This document shows positions 34,635 through 43,268 of a stretch of 64,000 nt of DNA, piece by piece. The notes beneath the pieces are model-generated. The model ran no database searches and was not told the DNA's origin. It worked only from the letters and a program-made list of their open reading frames with translations. Source of the stretch: Firmicutes bacterium HGW-Firmicutes-7 (GTDB taxonomy: Bacteria > Bacillota > Clostridia > Lachnospirales > Vallitaleaceae); the NCBI GenBank assembly GCA_002841375.1, contig PGZO01000003.1, forward strand, positions 62,001-126,000. The letters run 5' to 3'. Numbering within the stretch: the stretch's first letter is position 1; the number at the start of each line of letters is the position of its first letter. Made by a program: the position numbers and the translations under genes.

Positions 34635-34667
34635 ATAAGGCGTGAAGAAATATCCTTCATGCCTTAT
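34635..34667. terminator. Bidirectional terminator between the hypothetical pair and aguB
   Basis: ATAAGGC at 34635-34641 pairs with GCCTTAT at 34661-34667, continued by a G-U pair and TGAAG/CTTCA, giving a 13-bp stem with a 7-base loop between convergent genes. Confidence 0.75.
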
Positions 34668-34671
34668 AGTT

Positions 34672-35538
34672 CTATTCTCCGTCTTTCGTTAATAAACTTG
34701 AATACATCGATGGTCTTCGGTCACGAAAAAATCCCCAGAAGCTTCTTAGTTCAGCAATTTGGTCTAAATCAAAGGTTGAAGTTATGACCCCTTCTTCTGT
34801 TCTTCCTAGCTCAGCAATTTTTTCTCCAATTGCATTTGTTATAAATGATGATCCATAAAATGTAATTTCTGAGTCTTCAATTTTCTCAGCACCTACTCTA
34901 TTTGAAGCAATTATTGGTATAATATTAGCCGCTGAGTGTCCTTGCATTACCCTTTGCCAATGATCCTTTGAATCATATTCCGGCTTTGAAGGCTCTGTAC
35001 CTATTGCTGTTGGATATAACAATATTTCTGCGCCCTGAAGCGTTAAGGCTCTAGCGGTTTCCGGAAACCATTGATCCCAACAAATACCAATGCCAATCGT
35101 TGCAACCTTTGTCTTAAATACTTTAATACCGCTATCCCCTGGAGTAAAATAAAACTTCTCACAATAACCGGGACCATCTGGAATATGGGTTTTTCTATAC
35201 GTCCCAAGATATTCTCCATCCGCATCAATAACCGCTACGGCATTATAAAATGCATTGTTTTTTCTTTCAAAAAAACTTATAGGAAGCACTACTTGCAATT
35301 CAATTGCTAATTTTTTAAAATGATGTATTGCCGCATCGTCTTCCAATGTTTTTGCTAGCTTGAAGTATTCTTCAACTTGTACCTGACAAAAATAAAGATT
35401 TTGAAAAAGCTCTTGTACAAGGATTATTTGAGCGCCTTTTATTGCTGCTTCCCTTATTAACTTTTCTGCCTTTACTATATTTTCACTCACTACATCCGAA
35501 CAGCTCATTTGTGTAGCCGCTACTATAACTTCTCTCAT
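34672..35538 (-). CDS. aguB: N-carbamoylputrescine amidase
   Basis: This 288-residue nitrilase-superfamily amidase has the catalytic glutamate in LVQELFQN, the lysine in YRKTHIPDG and the cysteine in GICWDQWFPE. The nearby AEILLYPTAIG and HSAANIIPIIASNR match AguB closely. It hydrolyses N-carbamoylputrescine to putrescine, CO2 and ammonia, the second step of putrescine synthesis from agmatine. The start is the ATG at 35536-35538 with GGGAG 8 bases upstream; the open frame extends 30 codons further into aguA without a site. It follows aguA by 13 bases and ends at a bidirectional terminator. Confidence 0.93.
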   Translation of the reverse strand: MREVIVAATQMSCSDVVSENIVKAEKLIREAAIKGAQIILVQELFQNLYFCQVQVEEYFKLAKTLEDDAAIHHFKKLAIELQVVLPISFFERKNNAFYNAVAVIDADGEYLGTYRKTHIPDGPGYCEKFYFTPGDSGIKVFKTKVATIGIGICWDQWFPETARALTLQGAEILLYPTAIGTEPSKPEYDSKDHWQRVMQGHSAANIIPIIASNRVGAEKIEDSEITFYGSSFITNAIGEKIAELGRTEEGVITSTFDLDQIAELRSFWGFFRDRRPSMYSSLLTKDGE

Positions 35539-35551
35539 AATTGCATCTCCC

Positions 35552-36637
35552 TTATTTAGGTTGTTGTTGTGATATACAGTGAATATTTCCTCCACCCAAA
35601 ATAATCTCTCTAGAGTATATCGGCACAATTTCTCTTTCCGGAAATATATTCTTCAATGTTTGAAGCGCTAGTTCATCTTTAGGATCGTTAAATATTGGTA
35701 CAATAATTGAATTGTTGCAAAACAAAAAATTTACATAAGATGCTGGAAGTGGTTCATCAATAGAGAATCTTTTCGCATCTTTAGAATAAATGATGCCATC
35801 ATCTTCTTCCTTCGTAATAAATATCGGTTGTGGTAATTCTAGCTTATGCACCTTAATTGTTCTTCCTTTTGCATCTATTGAACCTTTTAAAACCTCATAA
35901 GCACTTCTGCAAATATGGTAATTATCATTATTTACATCATCTGTCCAAGATAAAATCACTTCACCTGGACGTGCAAAACAGCAAATATTATCAATGTGTC
36001 CATCCGTTTCATCATTAAAAAGACCTCTATCAAGCCAAATAATCTTTTCAACACTTAAATATGATCTTAAGTAATCCTCAATCTCAACTTGTGTAAGATG
36101 TGGATTCCGGTTATTATTCAGCAAACATTCTTTTGTTGTTAAAAGCGTTCCTTCACCATCAACATGAATTGAGCCTCCTTCAAGTACAAAATCCTCGGTA
36201 TGATACCCTTTAACACCCTCTAAAGCAATAATACTAGATGCAACACGTTCGTCTTTATCCCATGGATAATATGCACCTTCATCTATGCCACCCCAAGCAT
36301 TAAATTTCCAATCAATCCCTCTTGTTTCGCCTCGATCATTAATAACAAAAGTAGGCCCTACATCTCTAGTCCATACATCATCATGAGGCATTATTATAGT
36401 ACGTACCTTTGAACCTAGTTTATTTAAAGCATCTTCATAATGTTCTTCTGAAACACCCACTGTGACTTCTTCAAACTTCCCAATGGCATGTGCTACTTCT
36501 ACAAAAACTTTTTGCGCCTTTTGGGCAGAATGATGCCAAACATCTTTTCTTTCTGGCCAAAGGAGAAAAACCTGTTTTTGCACCTCAAATTCGGCTGGCA
36601 TTCTAAATCCATCTTTTTTAGGAGTTGAATTAATCAT
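35552..36637 (-). CDS. aguA: Agmatine deiminase
   Basis: This 361-residue guanidino-modifying enzyme starts with the characteristic RMPAEFEVQKQVFLLWPER. It holds the acidic/His pocket motifs (MPHDDVWTRDVGPTF, FVLEGGSIHVDGEGT, DETDGHIDN) and ends in GGGNIHCISQQQP, with the catalytic cysteine at about residue 354. It converts agmatine to N-carbamoylputrescine and ammonia, and AguB acts next. AAGGGA precedes the ATG. No arginine decarboxylase is in the window, so agmatine must come from elsewhere. The pair makes putrescine by the deiminase/amidase route, without transcarbamylase. Confidence 0.95.
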   Translation of the reverse strand: MINSTPKKDGFRMPAEFEVQKQVFLLWPERKDVWHHSAQKAQKVFVEVAHAIGKFEEVTVGVSEEHYEDALNKLGSKVRTIIMPHDDVWTRDVGPTFVINDRGETRGIDWKFNAWGGIDEGAYYPWDKDERVASSIIALEGVKGYHTEDFVLEGGSIHVDGEGTLLTTKECLLNNNRNPHLTQVEIEDYLRSYLSVEKIIWLDRGLFNDETDGHIDNICCFARPGEVILSWTDDVNNDNYHICRSAYEVLKGSIDAKGRTIKVHKLELPQPIFITKEEDDGIIYSKDAKRFSIDEPLPASYVNFLFCNNSIIVPIFNDPKDELALQTLKNIFPEREIVPIYSREIILGGGNIHCISQQQPK

Positions 36638-36659
36638 TTATTGTTCCCTTCTAAAGTTA

Positions 36660-37121
36660 CTACTTGTTTTTCAACCTATGGGCTTTTCTTCCAATAGCTT
36701 TTTCCCATTCTTCTTTTTCTTCCTCAGTTTCTATCATTAGTCCTGGTACTTCAACCGGTTTTCTGAAGCGATCCAAGGAAACAAAAACAACGAACGCTTC
36801 ATTCGTTAATATTTTCTCTCCTGTAAATAAATTCTCTGAATAAACAGAAATCTTTACTTCCATTGATGTTCTTCCAACCCACGTTAGCTTTGCATATAAT
36901 TCAACCATATCCCCTCTTTTAATGGGATTTTTAAAGTCAATGCTATCAACCTGTACAGTAGCAACAACATTACGGCAATGGCGTGAAGCAGCTAGCGCAC
37001 CTACAATGTCAACCCAGTACATAAGTCGTCCACCTAACAAATTGCCAATTAAATTCGTATCATTTGGAAGAACCAGTTCAGTCATTCGTGTTTCACTTTC
37101 TTGTGGTGACTTTTTCTCCAT
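36660..37121 (-). CDS. Acyl-CoA thioesterase (hotdog fold)
   Basis: This 153-residue hotdog-fold protein shows the YciA/acyl-CoA hydrolase features: LPNDTNLIGNLLGGRLMYWVD, containing the active-site asparagine and aspartate, and VATVQVDSIDFKNPIKRGD. It would hydrolyse short or medium acyl-CoA thioesters. The ribosome binding site is GAGGAAGCG. It is placed between the carboxypeptidase and aguA genes, with gaps of 31 and 22 bases, so it is likely co-transcribed. No functional link to polyamine synthesis is obvious. Confidence 0.88.
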   Translation of the reverse strand: MEKKSPQESETRMTELVLPNDTNLIGNLLGGRLMYWVDIVGALAASRHCRNVVATVQVDSIDFKNPIKRGDMVELYAKLTWVGRTSMEVKISVYSENLFTGEKILTNEAFVVFVSLDRFRKPVEVPGLMIETEEEKEEWEKAIGRKAHRLKNK

Positions 37122-37152
37122 ACGCTTCCTCTTTCGTTATATCTATAAATTA

Positions 37153-38058
37153 TTAGCTAATTTGCTCATAAAATTCATCTAATGTTAATTTATTGTTATA
37201 TAAGTATGCTGCAAGTTCTTTTCCAACATACCTTACGTGCCAAGGTTCATAGTTATACCCTGTAATACTTGTTTTGTCTTTCGGATACCTGATTATAAAT
37301 CCATATTCATGTGCATGACTTACAAGCCATTTTCCTTCAGGCAAATCACCTAGCGTTTCTTCAAGTGAATACCCAATACCCTCACTGCTTACATCCATTG
37401 CTAGACCTGATTGATGTTCACTTTGACCAGGTTTAGCACTTACTTTATTCGCTGCTTCTTCACCCATTCGATCTACATTGCCTGCATAAATTGTCTTTTG
37501 TCTACTGTAAGATCTATACCCTGAGACTGCAACCAATCTAAATCCACCCTGACTTGCCCCTTGCAATAATTCTTCTAATGCATCTGCAGCAACTGCCCTC
37601 ATTTGTTTCTTTGGGTCGTTTCCTGAAAACGAAAATTCAACATTTGGAACCACAAGATCATTTGGTTCATAATTTGAATCAAGTTCATTCAGCTTGTTTA
37701 CAAGTGCGTATAAAGAATCCTGATTCCCTATTACCAGCGCCTTTTGTGGATCAAAATTATACACCTGGTCACCTACTATTTCTATAATTCTTTCTATGCT
37801 ATTATTATGTATATCTTCTTCATTAATGTCTATATTTTCGTTATTTTCTTGCGTATCTAGATCGTCAATTTCATTATCATTATTTTCATTCAAATTATCT
37901 TGCTGATCTTCTTCGACACCAGCATTGCTATTATTTGACTGCTGTACCTCATCAGCACGTGCGGCCTGCTCTAATCGATTATTTATCAAAATAGTTATAC
38001 CGACAATACCAATACAAATAAGCGACAAAATAATAGTTATTCTTACAAGTCTTTTCAT
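37153..38058 (-). CDS. D-alanyl-D-alanine carboxypeptidase (VanY/M15 family)
   Basis: This 301-residue exported protein has one N-terminal membrane anchor or signal (about residues 7-26) and a very acidic Asn/Glu-rich linker (about 38-95). The M15B peptidase domain has SGYRSYSRQKTIY, the zinc-binding SEHQSGLAMDV, and the second zinc site EPWHVRYVG. Such enzymes remove the terminal D-alanine from peptidoglycan stems. AGGAAGTGAC precedes the ATG. It is the first gene of the series leading to aguA and aguB. Housekeeping wall trimming is more likely than vancomycin resistance, because no VanHAX-like genes are nearby. Confidence 0.9.
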   Translation of the reverse strand: MKRLVRITIILSLICIGIVGITILINNRLEQAARADEVQQSNNSNAGVEEDQQDNLNENNDNEIDDLDTQENNENIDINEEDIHNNSIERIIEIVGDQVYNFDPQKALVIGNQDSLYALVNKLNELDSNYEPNDLVVPNVEFSFSGNDPKKQMRAVAADALEELLQGASQGGFRLVAVSGYRSYSRQKTIYAGNVDRMGEEAANKVSAKPGQSEHQSGLAMDVSSEGIGYSLEETLGDLPEGKWLVSHAHEYGFIIRYPKDKTSITGYNYEPWHVRYVGKELAAYLYNNKLTLDEFYEQIS

Positions 38059-38150
38059 AAGTCACTTCCTTTTTCTATTATTCGTTGTACCATGTATCAT
38101 CATAGTATATAATTCGAGAAATTTCAATAGGAAATAAGTTATTGTAACAT

Positions 38151-39503
38151 TTATTGCATATTCAATTCTTCTTTCTTTAATTTTTTAATAATGTTCATTG
38201 CAAAGGCAGTACACACTATAAGCGTTAAGAAATCCGCCACAAGTTGCGAAAAAATAATACCATCTATTCCAAAAAATCTGGGCAAAATTAACACGGTAGG
38301 AATCAAAAATATACCCTGTCTGGAAAGTGATAATACCGCAGCCCCTATTGCATGGCCTAACGCTTGATATAAACCTGTTATCATTAAAATAAAACCCATA
38401 AAAGGCAATAGTATAGAAAATACTCTTAATCCTTTTGTAGCAATACTTAGTACAGCAGGATCATCTGAAAATGCCCCAACTATAGGTGTCGCAAAAGCTG
38501 TAAATATTATAGTTATGATAATACAGTAGAGTGATGCCCAAATAATGGCAATTCTAATCGCTTCATTTAATCTTTTATAATTTTTTGCGCCATAATTATA
38601 TCCTGCGAGTGGTTGAAATCCTTGATTAAAACCAAATAGCACATAAAAGGCCATCAAAAAAATAATATTTACAATACCAATCGCAGCTAGTGCACTGTCA
38701 CCAAATGATTTAGCCGCATGATTCACAATTACAAGCGATAAGCTCGCTAACACTTGACGCAAAAAGGTTGGTGTTCCAATTTTCATTATTTGACCATACA
38801 AGGCTAAAGAAAAAGTAACAAACTTAAAATGAATACGTAGCGCACTTTTACCTCTTAAATAATAAGAAAGTAGCAATAATGTCGAGATCATTTGAGAAAT
38901 AACGGTTGCAATTGCAGCACCAGAAATACCCAGCTTTAGTCCAAAGATAAAAATTGGATCAAGAATTATATTCATTATTGCACCTGTTAGCATAGAGAGC
39001 ATTGCAATCATTGGGCTACCTTCAGAACGCAACAAGTTATTCATCGTCATGTTCATCATTGTAAAAATTGCACCCATTGTAAGATACTTCCCATAGTCTA
39101 CTGCATAAGCCATAGCCGTTTCAGATGCACCAAAAAACTTTAATATGGGTACAATAAAAAACAGGCCAATTAAGGTGTACCCTAACCCACATGCCATACT
39201 TGAAAAAATTGCTGTTGAAGCCGTTCTTTGTGCAAGTTCTTTATTACCTTGTCCTAATAGTCTAGATACATATGATCCAGCTCCTAAACCAAAAGTTAAT
39301 CCTACCGCTCCTATTAATGCAAATAAAGGAAATACAACATTAGTAGCTGCTAATGCTTCTGTCCCCAACTTACCTACATAAATCCTATCAACAACATTGT
39401 ATACTGCATTGATTAGCATACCTATTATAGCCGGTATAGCTAATTTAAATAATGACTTCTTAATATCCATTGAGCCTAATATTTCAGTACGTTTATCTGA
39501 CAT
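38151..39503 (-). CDS. MATE-family efflux transporter
   Basis: This 450-residue protein has about twelve membrane segments and the two-fold MatE arrangement. Telling segments are YNVVDRIYVGKLGTEALAA near the N-terminus and FGFNQGFQPLAGYNYGAKNY in the second half, both typical of DinF/NorM-like drug/Na+ exporters in Clostridia. The start is the ATG at 39501-39503 with AGGAGG 9 bases upstream; the longer frame adds 16 residues within the leuS intergenic gap. It lies 61 bases after leuS and may be transcribed from it. Cargo unknown. Confidence 0.9.
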   Translation of the reverse strand: MSDKRTEILGSMDIKKSLFKLAIPAIIGMLINAVYNVVDRIYVGKLGTEALAATNVVFPLFALIGAVGLTFGLGAGSYVSRLLGQGNKELAQRTASTAIFSSMACGLGYTLIGLFFIVPILKFFGASETAMAYAVDYGKYLTMGAIFTMMNMTMNNLLRSEGSPMIAMLSMLTGAIMNIILDPIFIFGLKLGISGAAIATVISQMISTLLLLSYYLRGKSALRIHFKFVTFSLALYGQIMKIGTPTFLRQVLASLSLVIVNHAAKSFGDSALAAIGIVNIIFLMAFYVLFGFNQGFQPLAGYNYGAKNYKRLNEAIRIAIIWASLYCIIITIIFTAFATPIVGAFSDDPAVLSIATKGLRVFSILLPFMGFILMITGLYQALGHAIGAAVLSLSRQGIFLIPTVLILPRFFGIDGIIFSQLVADFLTLIVCTAFAMNIIKKLKKEELNMQ

Positions 39504-39564
39504 TTGAAACAACCTCCTAAGCTGGCCTTTAAAAAAACAGGGGAGAACCATGTCTCCCCCATCA

Positions 39565-41976
39565 CTATTTTACAACAATATTAATTATTTTATTAGGGAT
39601 ATAAATTTCTTTTACTATCGTACAACCCTCAATTTTTGATAAAACCAATTCTCTTGCCTTAGAAAGCACCGAATCTTTTGTTTCCTCTAAGCCAATAATA
39701 ATGGTTCCCTTTACCTTACCATTAACCTGTACAGGCATTTCTATTTCATCTTCCTGCATTTTTTCTTCATCATAAATCGGCCAACTGTTTTCAAATACAC
39801 TATTGGTTTTGCCAAGCTTTTCCCACATTTCCGCTGCCATATGTGGTGCAAAAGGTGAAAGTAATATAGCAAATACTTCTAATGTTTGATGATCTACGCC
39901 ACCATGATTTTTCGAAATATCCACTAGCTTGTTCGCATATTCCATAAAGGCACTTATAACTGTATTAAAATGGAAACTATTTAATCTAGTAGTTATATCA
40001 TAAATCATTTGATTTTTTATTTTTTCAAGCGCTTTGGTGGTTGCAACACTTTTATTAATATTATCATTTAGCAAGTTCCACACTTTATTGATAAATCGAT
40101 ATACTCCCTCAATTCCTCTGTCATCCCATTCAGAATCTAATTCTGGTGGACCAACAAACAGTTCATATATTCTCAAGGAATCACATCCATATCTAGCAAC
40201 CAATTCATCAGGTGACACTACATTGCCTTTCGACTTACTCATCTTAGCACCATTTTTACAGATCATCCCTTGATTAAACAATCGTGTAAAGGGTTCTGAA
40301 AACTCCACAACGCCGATGTCATATAAAAACTTTGTATAAAATCTAGAATAAAGTAAATGTAGCACAGCATGTTCAATACCGCCAACATACATATCAACCG
40401 GTACCCATTCTTTTGCTTTTTCTTTAGAAATTAATTCCTGATCATTATTAACATCCACATATCTTAAAAAGTACCAGGAAGATCCTGCCCATTGAGGCAT
40501 TGTATTGGTTTCTCTTTTTGCTGGGCCATGACATTCGGGACAGGTGGTATTAACCCATTCTGTTATAGCTGCAAGTGGAGATTCCCCTGTTCCGGTCGGC
40601 TGATAGGTTTCAACCTCCGGTAATAGAACTGGGAGCTCTTCTTCTGGCACTGCTACAGCACCGCACTTTTGACAATGTACTATTGGAATTGGCTCACCCC
40701 AATAACGTTGTCTGGAAAATACCCAATCTCTTAATTTATAGTTCGTTGTTTTATTGCCAATCTCATGTTCTTCTAAATATCTTGCAACGGCTTCCTTTGC
40801 CTGAGTTGCCTTCAATCCATCAAACAACTCAGAATTCACCATTACGCCATCCCCAATATAAGCTTCTTCAAGCTCTTTAAGCTCTTGGCCTTCAGGAATA
40901 ATTACTTGTATAATTGGCAATTCAAACTTTTTGGCAAAAGCAAAGTCTCTTTCATCATGAGCAGGAACACACATTATTGCACCAGTTCCATAATCAGCCA
41001 ACACATAATCTGAAACCCATACTGGAATTTTAGCACCGTTTAAAGGATTTATTGCATAGCTACCTGTAAAAACACCTGTTTTCTCTTTATCCTGCAAACG
41101 ATCTACTGAGGATTTCATTGATGCCATAAACACATAGTCTTCTACTTCAGCACGCCTGTCATCCGATGTAATTGCTTTGATAGCTTCATGCTCTGGGGCT
41201 AACACCATAAAGGTCGCACCGTATAATGTATCCGGTCTTGTTGTAAATACCTTAATTTTTTCATCAACACCATCTATAGGAAAATCGATTTCTGCACCAT
41301 AGGACTTACCAATCCAATCTGTTTGCATTTTTTTAACTTTTTCTGGCCATTCCAAAGGAATAAGATCTTCTAAAAGCCTTTCAGCATATGCAGTAATTTT
41401 CAACATCCATTGACGTAAATTCTTTTTTGTAACCTTTGAACCACAACGATCACATTCTCCATTTACAACTTCTTCATTTGCTAAGCCAGTTTTGCAATCA
41501 GGACACCAGTTAATTGGCATTTGCTTCTCATATGCTAAGCCTTCCTTAAACATCTTAACAAAAATCCATTGGGTCCATTTATAAAAATTAGGATCTGTCG
41601 TACTTACCTCTTTATCCCAATCATAAACTGCACTAATTTCTTTTAATTGTTTTTTAAAATTCTCAACATTTTCAGCTGTTGCTTTTGCTGGGTGCACACC
41701 CATCTTAATTGCATAATTTTCAGCTGGTAAGCCAAAGGCATCCCAACCCATTGGATGCAATACATAATATCCTTGTAATATCTTATATCTGCTCCAAACA
41801 TCACTTAATACATAGCCTCTCCAATGTCCAACATGAAGACCACTGCCAGATGGATAAGGAAACATATCTAAACAATAGTAGTTTTTTTTATCTTTTGATG
41901 GCATGTTAACGGGATCTCTATCCCAAACAGCCTTCCACTTTCTTTCGACTTCTTTATGGTTGTAAATAATAGCCAT
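39565..41976 (-). CDS. leuS: Leucyl-tRNA synthetase
   Basis: This 803-residue class I synthetase charges tRNA-Leu. The HIGH-type motif is in PYPSGSGLHVGHWRG near residue 37, the editing domain contains TTRPDTLYGATFMVLAPEH, and KMSKSKGNVVSPDE lies near residue 575. Zinc-ribbon cysteines appear as CPDCKTGLANEEVVNGECDR-, among others. The length fits the bacterial type. GGAGG lies 7 bases before the ATG. No T-box leader motif was seen in the 196 bases upstream, in contrast to many Clostridia, so leucine control by T-box is unlikely here. Confidence 0.97.
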   Translation of the reverse strand: MAIIYNHKEVERKWKAVWDRDPVNMPSKDKKNYYCLDMFPYPSGSGLHVGHWRGYVLSDVWSRYKILQGYYVLHPMGWDAFGLPAENYAIKMGVHPAKATAENVENFKKQLKEISAVYDWDKEVSTTDPNFYKWTQWIFVKMFKEGLAYEKQMPINWCPDCKTGLANEEVVNGECDRCGSKVTKKNLRQWMLKITAYAERLLEDLIPLEWPEKVKKMQTDWIGKSYGAEIDFPIDGVDEKIKVFTTRPDTLYGATFMVLAPEHEAIKAITSDDRRAEVEDYVFMASMKSSVDRLQDKEKTGVFTGSYAINPLNGAKIPVWVSDYVLADYGTGAIMCVPAHDERDFAFAKKFELPIIQVIIPEGQELKELEEAYIGDGVMVNSELFDGLKATQAKEAVARYLEEHEIGNKTTNYKLRDWVFSRQRYWGEPIPIVHCQKCGAVAVPEEELPVLLPEVETYQPTGTGESPLAAITEWVNTTCPECHGPAKRETNTMPQWAGSSWYFLRYVDVNNDQELISKEKAKEWVPVDMYVGGIEHAVLHLLYSRFYTKFLYDIGVVEFSEPFTRLFNQGMICKNGAKMSKSKGNVVSPDELVARYGCDSLRIYELFVGPPELDSEWDDRGIEGVYRFINKVWNLLNDNINKSVATTKALEKIKNQMIYDITTRLNSFHFNTVISAFMEYANKLVDISKNHGGVDHQTLEVFAILLSPFAPHMAAEMWEKLGKTNSVFENSWPIYDEEKMQEDEIEMPVQVNGKVKGTIIIGLEETKDSVLSKARELVLSKIEGCTIVKEIYIPNKIINIVVK

Positions 41977-42026
41977 GAAAGAACCTCCTTATATTTTAGT
42001 CTGATTATATCGCCTTAAACAACAAA

Positions 42027-42049
42027 GTCTCTATGCTAAGCATAGAGAC
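42027..42049 (-). terminator. Hairpin between the EamA gene and leuS
   Basis: GTCTCTATGC and GCATAGAGAC (42027-42036 and 42040-42049) form a perfect 10-bp stem. On the minus strand TTTGTTGTTT follows. It probably terminates the EamA transporter gene before leuS. Confidence 0.65.
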
Positions 42050-42172
42050 GATTATGACCACAATTCAACTCAATTTATTCTCTATTATTCTTACAATCTT
42101 TCATTTATTCAATTACTTATATTAGCATAATGTGTAATAATTAGCAAGTCCAATGTTGATATAGTACCCAAG

Positions 42173-43084
42173 TCAAGTTATATTCATAACAAGCTCCTGT
42201 TTTTGTGTAAAATAAACCCCTATTATAATCATAATTGCCCCAATTAACTGTTGCCACATAAATATTTCATTCATTATAACTACTCCTGCAAAAATCGAAA
42301 CAACGGTTGTAAAATTAGCAAATACCGCTACTTTTGAAGCTTCTGCTTTAGATAAAATATAATTTAAAACAAAAAAAGCAACAATTGATGACAAAATACT
42401 TAAGTATAAAAATCCTATGATTGCTTGTGGGCTTGTTAAGGGTTTGAAGTAATCTAATAAAACCTCTTTGTTAATATGTATCCCCAAGCTCAACCCATTA
42501 AATACAATTGCCCCAAATCCCATCATTAGGTAAGTAATTTCTATAGCTGAAAATTCCAAATGGAGTTTACGTGATAGTATGTTATATATTGCACCAGCTA
42601 AAACAGCAATAAACAAAAACAACAACCCCCTTATACTCCCTCCTGAAAAATTATTCACATTAATGATGATTGCTCCAAATACTGAAAGCATGATAAAAAC
42701 AAGTCTTTTAAGGGTTATCTTTTCATTTAGAAATATAAATGCAAAAATCATTACGATGATTGGAATGCATGCAATCATAATTCCAGCCTGCGAAGATGGT
42801 AGCAATTCAATCCCTTTTGTCTCAAATACAAAATAGATGATTGGTTGAAATAATCCTAGCAGAAAAAGCATTCGAAGTTTTTTACCACGGTAATTCACCT
42901 TTATTATTTTAAATAACAATAAAATTGTCATGACTACAAAAGCAATCAAAAATCTAAAAGCCAACATATGATAGATATCTAGTACATAGGCTAACGTAAG
43001 CTTAGTAAACATAAAAGAAAATCCAAATATTGTAGAATATAAAAATCCTAAATAAATAACATTATTATTCGTTTTCAAGTTCAT
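42173..43084 (-). CDS. EamA-family (DMT) transporter
   Basis: This 303-residue protein has ten hydrophobic segments in two EamA repeats. The second repeat ends with LSKAEASKVAVFANFTTVVSI and AGVVIMNEIFMWQQLIGA, a pattern seen in drug/metabolite exporters. The start is ambiguous: GGAGG lies only 2 bases from the ATG at 43082-43084 but 8 bases from a TTG at 43076-43078, which may be the real start. A GTG at 43091-43093 overlaps the purine run. The substrate is unknown. A second unrelated EamA protein is encoded at 58740. Confidence 0.85.
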   Translation of the reverse strand: MNLKTNNNVIYLGFLYSTIFGFSFMFTKLTLAYVLDIYHMLAFRFLIAFVVMTILLLFKIIKVNYRGKKLRMLFLLGLFQPIIYFVFETKGIELLPSSQAGIMIACIPIIVMIFAFIFLNEKITLKRLVFIMLSVFGAIIINVNNFSGGSIRGLLFLFIAVLAGAIYNILSRKLHLEFSAIEITYLMMGFGAIVFNGLSLGIHINKEVLLDYFKPLTSPQAIIGFLYLSILSSIVAFFVLNYILSKAEASKVAVFANFTTVVSIFAGVVIMNEIFMWQQLIGAIMIIIGVYFTQKQELVMNIT

Positions 43085-43158
43085 TTCCTCCACAATTTGA
43101 CAGCACTTAATTATAGCACCCTCTGGAAATATTTTCTATAATAAATATATTAGGATAC

Positions 43159-43205
43159 AAAAAAATCTTTTACAATAGGATTCTTAATCCTATTGTAAAA
43201 GATTT
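43159..43205 (-). terminator. Terminator of the ADP-forming acyl-CoA synthetase gene
   Basis: An 18-bp perfect stem (43188-43205 with 43163-43180) with a 7-base loop is followed on the minus strand by a run of seven T ending at 43159. Confidence 0.92.
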
Positions 43206-43268
43206 ATATTCATTAATTTATATGCCTACCAGCGTCCTAGTACTTCACAAGCCAGCATCATGCATTGT

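Noticed and set aside
41977-42172. Possible T-box leader before leuS
   Set aside because: No T-box consensus (GGGTGG-type bulge) is present; the hairpin there fits a terminator of the preceding gene.
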